NCBI GenBank assembly: GCA_963753385.1
Contig: CAVWCC010000007.1
Span: forward strand, 310,001-374,000
Length of the DNA: 64,000 nucleotides
Reading direction: 5' to 3'
DNA from: JALZKA01 sp963753385
GTDB lineage: Bacteria; Actinomycetota; Thermoleophilia; Solirubrobacterales; 70-9
The translations under genes were made by a program, and so were the position numbers. Of the stretch, positions 34,789-42,613 are shown in pieces. Under the pieces are notes generated by a model, which was not told the DNA's origin, did not search any database, and saw only the letters and a list, made by a program, of their open reading frames with translations. The stretch's first letter is position 1; each line of letters begins with the position of its first letter.

Positions 34789-36546
34789 ATGGGGGTGGCC
34801 CGCAACGAGCTCTCGAACGCCGAGATCGCCGACGCCTTCCAGGAGCTCGGGACGCTGTACGAGCTCGACGGCGCAATCTCCTACCGCGTGCTCGCCTACC
34901 GCGACGCGGCGAAGGTCATCCGCCAGAGCCCGGTCTCGATCGCCGAGCTCACCCGGGCCGGACGGGTCACCGAGCTGCCCGGGATCGGCAAAACGATCGA
35001 GGAGAAGATCGTCTCGCTGCTCGAGACCGGCTCGATCCCGTCCGCCGACAAGCTCAAGGCGAAGTTCCCGCCGAGCCTCGTCGAGGTGACGCTGATCCCG
35101 GGCCTGGGCGCGAAGACGGTCCGCCGCCTTCACGACGAGCTGGGGATCGCGACCCTCGACGACCTGCGTACCGCGATCGCGGAGCAGCAGATCCGCGCCC
35201 TGAAGGGCCTCGGTCCGAAGGCCGAGGAGAACATCGCGGCGCAGCTCGAGAAGCTCGGCGACGAGGGACCCTCGGAACGGGTCCTCCTCTCCGACGCCCT
35301 GCCGATCGCCGAACGGCTGCTCGAGGTCCTCCGCGAGCACCCTGGCTCGAAGGCGGTCGACGTCGCGGGCTCCGCCCGCCGCCTCGCCGAGACCTGCAAG
35401 GACATCGACCTGATCGCGACGGCGTCTGACCCCGTGGGCCTTGCGACCGCCCTGACCGAGCATCCGCTCGCGGCGGCATCCGGCAACCCGAGCACGAACG
35501 GGGCGCGGGTCACGACCTACAACGGAGTGAAGGTCGACCTGAGGATCGTGCCGCCGGAGGAGTACGGGAACCTGCTCCAGCACTTCACCGGCTCGGCCGC
35601 CCACAACGTCGAGCTGCGCGAGCGCGCCGTGAAGATGGGCCTGTCCGTGTCCGAGCACGGGATCAAGGACACCGAAACGGAGAAGGTCCAGAAGCACAGG
35701 ACCGAGGCCGCCGTCTACAAGCGCCTCGGCCTCGCCTACATCGAGCCCGAGCTCCGCGAGGGCCGCGGCGAGATCAGGGCAGCGGCGGAGGGCAAGCTGC
35801 CGAAGCTGGTCGAGCTGGGCGACATCCGCGGCGACCTCCACTCCCACACGACGCTGTCGGACGGCAAGAACACGCTCGAGGAGATGGCGGCCGCGGCGAA
35901 GGCGAAGGGCTACGCGTACTTCGCGGTCACCGACCACTCCGCAAGCCACGGGTTCGGGGACCACGTGACCCCTGAGCGCCTCGAGGAGCGGATCGACGAG
36001 ATCGCCGCGCTCAACGCCGAGATCGGCTCCAGCCGCTTTCGGATCCTGGCCGGCACCGAGTCGAACATCCTGCCCGACGGCACGCTGGACTACGAGGATC
36101 CCCTGCTCGAGCGGCTGGACTGGGTGGTGGCCAGCGTCCACACGTCGTTCCGGATGACGAGGGCAAACATGACCGCCCGGATGATCGCCGCGATCGAGCA
36201 CCCCCTCGTGGACTGCCTGGGACACCCCAGCGGGCGGATGCTGCTGCGCCGTGAGGGCTATGACTTCGACATCGAGGCGGTCGCCGAGGCGGCGGCCCGA
36301 GCCGGGACGTTCATCGAGATCAACGGCAACCCCAACCGCCGCGACCTGTCCGAGCAGAACGCCCGGGTCGTCGCCGACGCCGGCGTGAAGATCTGCCTGA
36401 ACACCGACGCCCACCGGGTCTCCACGCTCGAGAACATGCGCTACGGGATCGCCACTGCCCGCCGGGCGTGGCTGACGAAGGCCGAGATCGCGAACACGAG
36501 GCCGTGGGCGCAGTTCCAGAAGCTGCGCAAGCCTGGCCGTGCCTGA
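34789..36546 (+). CDS. polX: Family X DNA polymerase with PHP domain (PolX)
   Basis: 585 residues. The N-terminal helix-hairpin-helix region (LPGIGKTIEEKI, IPGLGAKTVRRL, LKGLGPKAEE) leads to a pol-beta-like nucleotidyl transferase with GSARR and DIDLIAT, and a third aspartate in KVDLRIV. The C-terminal PHP module holds metal-ligand motifs DLHSHTTLSDG, TDHSASHG, ASVHTSF, LGHPSGR and NTDAH. Such proteins act in gap-filling repair with a 3'-5' exonuclease. Length is normal. Confidence 0.93.
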   Translation: MGVARNELSNAEIADAFQELGTLYELDGAISYRVLAYRDAAKVIRQSPVSIAELTRAGRVTELPGIGKTIEEKIVSLLETGSIPSADKLKAKFPPSLVEVTLIPGLGAKTVRRLHDELGIATLDDLRTAIAEQQIRALKGLGPKAEENIAAQLEKLGDEGPSERVLLSDALPIAERLLEVLREHPGSKAVDVAGSARRLAETCKDIDLIATASDPVGLATALTEHPLAAASGNPSTNGARVTTYNGVKVDLRIVPPEEYGNLLQHFTGSAAHNVELRERAVKMGLSVSEHGIKDTETEKVQKHRTEAAVYKRLGLAYIEPELREGRGEIRAAAEGKLPKLVELGDIRGDLHSHTTLSDGKNTLEEMAAAAKAKGYAYFAVTDHSASHGFGDHVTPERLEERIDEIAALNAEIGSSRFRILAGTESNILPDGTLDYEDPLLERLDWVVASVHTSFRMTRANMTARMIAAIEHPLVDCLGHPSGRMLLRREGYDFDIEAVAEAAARAGTFIEINGNPNRRDLSEQNARVVADAGVKICLNTDAHRVSTLENMRYGIATARRAWLTKAEIANTRPWAQFQKLRKPGRA

Positions 36547-36617
36547 GCCTGGTTGGGCGGCTATCTGGCGGGTAGCCGGGGGGCGCAGGGACGTGCAGGC
36601 CACCGAAAGGAATCCAG

Positions 36618-36959
36618 ATGAGCACGCTCGCCGTAGTCCTGATCGTCGTCGCCGCGCTGATCGTGATCGCGCTGATCGCGGCCGCGGTGCGCCGACGGAC
36701 ACTTGACCGCCGCCGGGAGGAGCGCCGCGAGATGGCAAGCGCCCACCGCGACGAGGCCTCGGAGCGCAGCCTCACGGCGGACCGAGAGGCCGCGCTCGCT
36801 GAGGAGGAAGCCGCCCGCGCCCGCCGGCACGCCGCGGAGGCCGAGCAGCGCGCCCGTGTCGCGGAGGAGGAACAGCAGACGGCAGAGGCCCACCGCGAGC
36901 ACGCGGAGACCCTCGACCCCGATGCCGAGCAATCCGAGGCAGCCCAGCGTCGCGCATAA
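36618..36959 (+). CDS. Small membrane-anchored coiled-coil protein
   Basis: 113 residues. One N-terminal helix (LAVVLIVVAALIVIALIAAAV), then RRR, then a long charged helix rich in Glu, Arg and Ala (EEEAARARRHAAEAEQRARVAEEEQQTAEAHREHAE), predicted as a coiled coil facing the cytoplasm. A GAAAGGAAT lies before the ATG. No family name. It may be a scaffold or stress-envelope protein, which is inference. Confidence 0.65.
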   Translation: MSTLAVVLIVVAALIVIALIAAAVRRRTLDRRREERREMASAHRDEASERSLTADREAALAEEEAARARRHAAEAEQRARVAEEEQQTAEAHREHAETLDPDAEQSEAAQRRA

Positions 36960-36983
36960 GGGCGCGCAATGGGATTCCGAAGA

Positions 36984-37021
36984 GGGTAGTTCGCTATGCT
37001 AATTAGCGGTGGTAACTACCC
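36984..37021. promoter_or_regulatory. Nested palindromes at the marR start, likely autoregulatory operator
   Basis: Outer arms GGGTAGTT (36984-36991) and AACTACCC (37014-37021) enclose GCTAATTAGC (36998-37007), a typical MarR half-site pair. A TATGCT at 36995-37000 could be the -10 box. The outer repeat overlaps the GTG start of marR, so binding would block its own expression. Confidence 0.5.
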
Positions 37022-37452
37022 GTGACGATCGCCTTCTGGAGACAGCCGCGAGGCTGCGCCTCGCGATCGTCCGGACCGCCCGCCGGATGCGCCAGGAGGC
37101 CGACGCCGGGCTCTCGCCCACGCTGATCGCCGCGCTTGGGACGATCGAGCGGCACGGGCCGCTGACGCCGAGCGAGCTCGCCGACGCCGAGCGCATCAAG
37201 CGCCCAACCGCGACCAGGATCGCCGCCGCCCTCGAGAACGAGGGGCTGATCGCGCGCGCGCCCGATCCGAGCGACGGCCGGGCTTCGCTGCTCTCGATCA
37301 GCCCGCGCGGCCGCGATCTCCTCCGGAGGCTCCGCAGGCGCAAGAACGCCTACCTCTCGCGCCGCCTGCGAGAGCTCGACTCCGATGACGTCGAGGCGCT
37401 GGAGCGCGCCGCGGAAGTCCTCGAGCGGATGCTCGAGGGTGAGGATCCCTGA
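37009..37452 (+). CDS. MarR-family transcriptional regulator
   Basis: 147 residues, winged helix-turn-helix. LTPSELADAERIKRPTATRIAAALENEGLIARAPDPSDGRASLLSISPRG is the DNA-binding core with wing. The GTG start at 37009 sits inside a palindromic operator. It overlaps the downstream MFS transporter, the common MarR-efflux pair, so it probably represses this transporter and itself until a ligand binds. Confidence 0.85.
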   Translation: MVTTRDDRLLETAARLRLAIVRTARRMRQEADAGLSPTLIAALGTIERHGPLTPSELADAERIKRPTATRIAAALENEGLIARAPDPSDGRASLLSISPRGRDLLRRLRRRKNAYLSRRLRELDSDDVEALERAAEVLERMLEGEDP

Positions 37453-38846
37453 GCGCGGCCCTGCGCCGCTCGATCGGCTCGCTCCAGGTCCCGAACTACC
37501 GGCGCTGGTTCGCCGGGCAGCTGGTCTCGATCAGCGGCAACTGGATGCAGATCGTCGCGGAGATGTGGCTGGTCCTGACCCTCACCGGCAGCGCGCTGGC
37601 CGTCGGCGTCACCTCGGCACTTCAGTTCCTGCCGATCCTCCTGGTGGGCGCCTGGGGCGGCCTGGTCGCGGATTCACTGCCGAAGCGGCGCCTGCTGCTG
37701 GTGACCCAAGCCCTGATGGCCGTCCCGGCCCTCGCGCTCTTCGCGCTGTCGGCGACCGGCGACATCGCCGCCTGGATGGTCATGGCGCTTGTCCTGGCGC
37801 GCGGCACGGTCCTCGCCGTCGACATGCCCGCCCGGCAGAGCTTCGTGATCGAGATCGTGGGCGCCGACCGGCTGGTGAACGCCGTCGGCCTCCAGAGCGT
37901 CCTGATCCACTCGTCGCGGATCGTGGGACCGGCCCTCGCCGGGCTGCTGATCGCGACCGGCGGGATCGAGCTCTGCTTCCTGCTGAACGCGCTCTCGTTC
38001 GGCGCGATGATCCTCGCGCTGCGCTCGCTGGACACCGGCGAGCTCGCGCCGCCCAAGCTCGCGGTCCGCGAGCCGGGCGCCGTCCGCTCCGCCTTCCGCT
38101 ACGTCACGCGAACCCCGGAGCTCGCGATCCCGCTCGGGATGATGGCGCTGGTCGGGACGCTCGGCTTCAACTTCCAGGTCCTGCTGCCGCTGCTCGCGCG
38201 TGACAGCTTCGACGGCGGCGCCGCGGCCTACTCCGGCCTCGCGGTCGCGATGGGCGCCGGCGCGGTGGCGGGCGCGCTGATGACGAGCGCGCGCCGGCGG
38301 ATCGGCGATCGGCTCCTGGTCGGAGCTGCCCTCGGCTTCGGCGTCTTCGCGTTGCTTGCAGCCGCCGCGCCGACCCTGACGCTCGAAGCGCTCGCCCTCG
38401 TGCCGCTGGGGGCGGCAAGCGTCACCTTCGCGGCCGGGATCAACTCGACGCTCCAGCTCGCCGCGGAGCCCCACATGCGCGGCCGGGTGATGGCGCTCTA
38501 CTCGATCGTGTTCCTGGGCTCGACGCCGATCGGGGGACCGATCGCCGGCCTGCTCTCAGGGGCGTTCGGTCCCCGTGCGGCCCTCGTCATGGCGGGCCTG
38601 GCCGCGCTCTTGGCCGCAGCCGGAGCGCACTACGCGTTCGCGCGCGCCGCCGCGCGGGAGGTCACGCCTCGGCCGGCGGCGGAGGCGGAGGCTTCGGATG
38701 CGGTGGGCGATCCCGGTACAGCCCCGGCGTGCGAACGAGACGCAGAGGCTCGAACGCCGACGACGGCTCGACGTAGAAGCGAACACCGTCCCGATCCTCG
38801 ATCGCCCGCACCGCGTCCTCGCGCCGGCGCCAGAGCAGAGCGATGA
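37449..38846 (+). CDS. MFS transporter, apparent CTG start
   Basis: About 465 residues, the MFS_3/enterobactin-exporter-like group. RSIGSLQVPNYRRWFAGQLVSISGNWMQIVAEMWLVLTLTGS is the conserved N-terminus and lies upstream of the first ATG (37545). The frame is closed by a stop at 37440, and the only start-like codon in place is CTG at 37449, overlapping the marR TGA and preceded by GAGGGTGAGG. GLVADSLPKRRLLL is the loop 2-3 motif. A C-terminal Arg/Pro-rich tail after AAREVTPRP overlaps the convergent gene by 185 nt and may not be real. Confidence 0.75.
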   Translation: MSAALRRSIGSLQVPNYRRWFAGQLVSISGNWMQIVAEMWLVLTLTGSALAVGVTSALQFLPILLVGAWGGLVADSLPKRRLLLVTQALMAVPALALFALSATGDIAAWMVMALVLARGTVLAVDMPARQSFVIEIVGADRLVNAVGLQSVLIHSSRIVGPALAGLLIATGGIELCFLLNALSFGAMILALRSLDTGELAPPKLAVREPGAVRSAFRYVTRTPELAIPLGMMALVGTLGFNFQVLLPLLARDSFDGGAAAYSGLAVAMGAGAVAGALMTSARRRIGDRLLVGAALGFGVFALLAAAAPTLTLEALALVPLGAASVTFAAGINSTLQLAAEPHMRGRVMALYSIVFLGSTPIGGPIAGLLSGAFGPRAALVMAGLAALLAAAGAHYAFARAAAREVTPRPAAEAEASDAVGDPGTAPACERDAEARTPTTARRRSEHRPDPRSPAPRPRAGARAER

Positions 38847-39207
38847 GGATCGCGTAGCCGGAGCCGATCGCCGCGACCTGCGGGAGGATCACGCCGGCGA
38901 CGCCACAGACAACCGCGAAGGCGCCGATCGGCCAGAGGCGCATGAACGCGATCCGGCCCTCGCTCTCGTCCGGCAGGCTCGTCGCGGTGCGCGCGCCGCG
39001 GAGCGCCGGCGTGATCGCTTCCGAAGCGCGCGCCGTCGTTCCGAGGATCAGCCCGGTCACCGTCGCGATCAGCCACCAGGCGCCACCCACGAAAGCCGCG
39101 AAGTTCGAGTCCTCGGCCTGCGTGACCAGGACGGCGAGTGCCCCCAGCGCGGTGGCAACGCCGGCGATCAGGAGGACCGTGATCCGCAGGAGCTCGGAGA
39201 ACAGCAT
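38662..39207 (-). CDS. Four-helix membrane protein of unknown function
   Basis: 181 residues. Hydrophobic helices at about 6-30, 40-60, 88-105 and 108-125, then a soluble tail ending in a proline run (PPHPKPPPPPPAEA). The tail includes GVRFYVEPSSAFEPLRLVRTPG. No family recognised. The ATG overlaps the otsB stop (TGATG), so it is coupled to trehalose phosphatase translation. Confidence 0.6.
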   Translation of the reverse strand: MLFSELLRITVLLIAGVATALGALAVLVTQAEDSNFAAFVGGAWWLIATVTGLILGTTARASEAITPALRGARTATSLPDESEGRIAFMRLWPIGAFAVVCGVAGVILPQVAAIGSGYAILIALLWRRREDAVRAIEDRDGVRFYVEPSSAFEPLRLVRTPGLYRDRPPHPKPPPPPPAEA

Positions 39208-39999
39208 CAGCCCTCGAGTTCCTTGAGGACCGCGAGGACGCCCTCGGTCCCCTCGACGACGACGTCCGCCTCGGCGCTGATCTCGGGCGGGCTCTCGGGC
39301 GAGGCGACGCCGACGCGGACCGCGCTCCCCAGCCGGGCCGTGCCGGCGAGAGCGCGCAGCGCGCGAAACGCGTCGAGGTCCGTACGGTCGTCGCCCGCGA
39401 ACAGCGCCGCGTCGAGGGGCGCTCGCTCGACCAGGATGCGATGGACCGCCGTGCCCTTGTCGATCCCGGCGACCGGTCGCAGGTCGAGGACCTTGCGGCC
39501 CCAGAGCGGGATCAGCCCACGGTCCCGCGCGGCCTCCGCGACCTCGCGCACCGCCGCCTCGGCGGCGTCCTCGTCGGGCGCCCCGCGCCAATGGAGGACC
39601 TGGATCGGTCCCTTGTCCTCGCGGCGCACGCCGAGGTCGCCGAGGCGCTCCCAGTCCAGTGCTTCGACGAAGTCGGCCGTCCTCCGGCCACGCGGCAGCG
39701 CGGCGGGATCGAGGCGCGGCTCGTCGCTGCCTGGGACGAGCAGCTCGAAACCCTGGTTGCCGATGTAGACGAGCCCGTCGGCGCCGACCATGCGCCGCGC
39801 CTCGAGCGCGCGGCGGCCCGTCACCACGGCGACCAGCCCAAACCGGCCCGCGAGCCGCTCGAGGAGCCCGCTCGTCTCGGCCGGAACGCGCGCGTCCTCG
39901 GGCCGGCCGACAATCGGCGCAAGCGTCCCGTCGACGTCGGTCAGGACCGCGCAGCGCTCGGGGCGAGCGCGAAAGGGCTCGAGCTGAGGCGAGGGTCAC
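39207..39999 (-). CDS. otsB: Trehalose-phosphatase (probable frameshift near the start)
   Basis: HAD-type phosphatase of about 263 residues that makes trehalose from trehalose-6-phosphate. Motif I LTDVDGTLAPIV, VVTGRRA, the GIDKGTAV lysine motif and AGDDRTDLDAF are clear. No usable start codon precedes motif I in its own frame. A GTG at 39999 followed by VTLAS joins it if one base near 39985 is removed (giving SLEPFRARPERCAVLTDVDG), so another +1 insertion is likely. It is divergent from the TauE-like genes. No otsA in the window. Confidence 0.8.
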
Positions 40000-40021
40000 G
40001 GGCGAACTAGTATCGCCCGCC

Positions 40022-40381
40022 GTGGACGGGCGATACCTCAAGCTCGCGGCGGTCGGGACCGCCGCCGGGGCGTTCAGCGGGCTCTTCGGGGTCGGCGGCG
40101 GGACGATCATCGTCCCGCTCCTGATCCTCTGGTTCGGATACGGGGAGCGCGAGGCCACCGGCACGAGCCTGGCCGCGATCGTGATCATCGCCGCGCTGGC
40201 GGCGGCCGGGCAGGGGGCCTACGGCAACGTCGACGTGGTCAAGGGGATCGCGATCGGGATCCCGGCGGTCGCCGGGGTGATCGCGGGCACCGCGCTGCAG
40301 CAGCGCATCCCGCAGGCCGCGGTCTCGTACCTGTTCGCCGTCGTCCTTGTCGCGGTGGCCGTGGAGCTGCTGATCACGTGA
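40022..40381 (+). CDS. TauE/SafE-type permease, N-terminal half
   Basis: 119 residues, four hydrophobic helices with the GLFGVGGGTIIVPLLILWFG motif of the TauE/SafE (DUF81) repeat. Full-length members have about 250 residues with two such repeats in opposite orientation. Here the halves are separate genes 14 nt apart. They probably assemble as a heterodimer exporting or importing an organosulfur or organic anion; the substrate is unknown. GTG start at 40022. Confidence 0.75.
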   Translation: MDGRYLKLAAVGTAAGAFSGLFGVGGGTIIVPLLILWFGYGEREATGTSLAAIVIIAALAAAGQGAYGNVDVVKGIAIGIPAVAGVIAGTALQQRIPQAAVSYLFAVVLVAVAVELLIT

Positions 40382-40395
40382 GGGGCGGTCGCTAG

Positions 40396-40767
40396 ATGGA
40401 CATCGCGCTCGCGATCTTGTTCGGATTCGCCGGCGGCATGCTCGGCGGCCTCGTGGGTGTCGGCGGCGGCATCCTCTTCGTGCCCGCGCTGGTGATCTTC
40501 CTCGACGAACCGCAGGTCCGGGCGGAGGCGACCTCACTGCTGGCGATCGTGATCGTCGCGATCGCGGGCACCTGGCGCCAGCACGGCTACGGCAACGTCC
40601 GCCTCGGCGACGCGGCGGTGATCGGCGCGCTGTCGGTCGCCGGCGTCGCACTCGGGGTCGTCGTCGCCAACGAGGTCTCGCAACGCACCCTCGAGGTGGG
40701 CTTCGCGGGGCTGGCGCTCGTGGTCGCGGCCCAGCTCGTGCAGCGCGCGTCGCGGCGGCCGGGCTAG
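40396..40767 (+). CDS. TauE/SafE-type permease, C-terminal half
   Basis: 123 residues, again with the repeat motif GGLVGVGGGILFVPALVIFLDEPQVRAEATSLLAIVIVA and four hydrophobic helices. It pairs with the preceding gene and shares sequence with it, so the two look like products of the ancestral internal duplication kept as separate cistrons. The stop overlaps the convergent YhaM-like gene by four bases. Confidence 0.75.
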   Translation: MDIALAILFGFAGGMLGGLVGVGGGILFVPALVIFLDEPQVRAEATSLLAIVIVAIAGTWRQHGYGNVRLGDAAVIGALSVAGVALGVVVANEVSQRTLEVGFAGLALVVAAQLVQRASRRPG

Positions 40768-41684
40768 AGACCGTGCTCGAGGGCGCCCTTCACCGAGGCG
40801 TCGAGCCCGTTGATCCGGAAGAGGGCGAGCGCCTCGGACGATGCGAAGCCCCCGCGGCCGCCGCGCCCCGGAGCGGCGTCCGGCCCGTGGTGTGACAGCA
40901 CGCAGTTGAGCAGCTGAAGCCGCGCCTCGGGCGGCAACCCGTGGGCGGCGGCCGAGACCAGCTCGGCGCCGATCGCGAGGTGCCCGAGCATCCGCCCCTC
41001 GTCGGTGATCCCGAACTCGGCTCCGTAGGTGAACTCCCTTACCTTGCCGATGTCGTGGACCAGCGCGGCAGCCATCAGCAGGTCCGAATTGAGCCGCGGG
41101 TGGAGCTGGCACATCTCGAGGACGAGCGTGCCCACGGCGACGGTGTGCTCGATCAGGCCGCCGAGGTAGGCGTGATGGCCGGCGCGGGTGCACGGCGCGC
41201 GCCTGAACTCCTCCGCCTGCGGCCCGGTGAACAGGAGCGCGGCGACCGCCTCGCGCAGACCCTGGTCGTGGACCTCGCGCAGTAGGTGCTCCAGGAACCC
41301 CTCGAGCTCCTCGACCGAGCGGTACGCGGCGGGCAGGAAGTCGGCGGGGTCGTACGAGCCGGGCTCGAGGCGCCGGACGTCGTCGAGCTCGGCGACCAGC
41401 TCGCCGCGGAAGCGCTCGACCCGGCCCGCGACTGCCACCGCGTCGCCCGCATCGAAGCGCAGGCCGAGGCGGTCGACCTCGCGGAAGACCCGCGCCGGTA
41501 GCGACCCGGTCCGATCACGGAGCTCGAGCGCGAGATAGACGGAGCCGTTCCGGGCGGTCAGGCGATCCTTGCGCGCGCAGGCGAACGCGCCCTCCAGCCG
41601 CTGCCCGGCACGGAGGTCGGCGACCCGGGTGGGCTCGGCAGCGGCGGCCTGGGGAAGCGGCGCTGTTGCCTGCGCTGGGTTCAC
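40764..41684 (-). CDS. YhaM-like 3'-5' exoribonuclease (OB fold plus HD domain)
   Basis: 306 residues from the GTG at 41684. An N-terminal OB fold (LRAGQRLEGAFACARKDRLTARNGSVYLALELRDRTGSLPARVF) binds nucleic acid. The HD domain has HAYLGGLIEHTVAV and ALVHDIGKVREF metal motifs and LSHHG. YhaM/CBF1 family members trim RNA and single-stranded DNA. Length is near normal. Confidence 0.85.
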   Translation of the reverse strand: MNPAQATAPLPQAAAAEPTRVADLRAGQRLEGAFACARKDRLTARNGSVYLALELRDRTGSLPARVFREVDRLGLRFDAGDAVAVAGRVERFRGELVAELDDVRRLEPGSYDPADFLPAAYRSVEELEGFLEHLLREVHDQGLREAVAALLFTGPQAEEFRRAPCTRAGHHAYLGGLIEHTVAVGTLVLEMCQLHPRLNSDLLMAAALVHDIGKVREFTYGAEFGITDEGRMLGHLAIGAELVSAAAHGLPPEARLQLLNCVLSHHGPDAAPGRGGRGGFASSEALALFRINGLDASVKGALEHGL

Positions 41685-41728
41685 GCATTCGATTCTCCGT
41701 ACCGGCCCGGACGGGTAGTCTCGACCAT

Positions 41729-42607
41729 GTGGACCACGTGATCTGGGAGGGCGATCCGCCCGAGCTCCGCTCACCGATCCTGGTCTGCGCGTTCGCCGGC
41801 TGGAATGACGCCGCGAGCGCCGCGAGCGCCGCGCTCGAGGCCGTGGCGTCTGGCCTCGACTCCGAGGTGGCGGCCCGCCTCGACCCTGAGGAGTTCTACG
41901 ACTTCCAGGTCAACCGCCCGACGATCCGCCTGGTCGACGGCCGGACGCGCGAGGTGGACTGGCCGGCCAACACGATGGTCACGGCAAAGGCGACGGGGGC
42001 GGAGCGCGACCTCGTCCTCCTGAGCGGCGTCGAGCCGAACCTGCGCTGGCGCACCTACTCGGCCGCGATCCTCGACGCCGCCGAGCGCCTCGGGGTCGAG
42101 ATGCTGGTCAGCCTCGGCGCGCTGATCGCCGACGTCGCGCACACCCGCCCGGTGCCGATCACGGGCCTCGCCACCGACGACGAGCTGGTCGAGCGGCTCA
42201 ACCTCAGCCGTTCGAACTACGAGGGCCCGACCGGCATCGTCGGCGTGCTCCACGACCAGTGCCGGGAGCGGGGCATCTCGTCGGCAAGCCTGTGGGCGGC
42301 GATCCCGCACTACGTCGCCGCGGTGCCGAATCCGAAAGCGGCGCTCGCCCTGGTCCGGCGGCTCGAGGCCGTGACGGGGATCGCCCTGGAAGCCTCCGAG
42401 CTCGAGGACGCGATGGAGCGCTTCGAGGGGCAGATCGACCGCGCAGTCGCCGCAAACCCGGAGATCCAGGAGCTCGTACAGCGGCTCGAGTCACAGCAGG
42501 CCGACGAGCTCGAGCTGCCCCAGGACATGCCCTCGGGCGACACCCTGGCCCGCGACTTCCAACGCTTCCTGCGCCAGCGCGGCGAGGGCGAGAGCCCGGA
42601 CGAGTAA
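41729..42607 (+). CDS. PAC2-family protein
   Basis: 292 residues. PILVCAFAGWNDAASAASAALE, the DPEEFYDFQVNRPTIRLVDG block and LVSLGALIADVAHTRPVPITG are typical of actinobacterial PAC2 proteins, which share a fold with the proteasome assembly chaperone. Their role in bacteria is unclear. No proteasome genes lie in the window. GTG at 41729 or 41738 may be the start; an ATG at 41727 is out of frame. Confidence 0.85.
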   Translation: MDHVIWEGDPPELRSPILVCAFAGWNDAASAASAALEAVASGLDSEVAARLDPEEFYDFQVNRPTIRLVDGRTREVDWPANTMVTAKATGAERDLVLLSGVEPNLRWRTYSAAILDAAERLGVEMLVSLGALIADVAHTRPVPITGLATDDELVERLNLSRSNYEGPTGIVGVLHDQCRERGISSASLWAAIPHYVAAVPNPKAALALVRRLEAVTGIALEASELEDAMERFEGQIDRAVAANPEIQELVQRLESQQADELELPQDMPSGDTLARDFQRFLRQRGEGESPDE

Positions 42608-42613
42608 GCGCGC

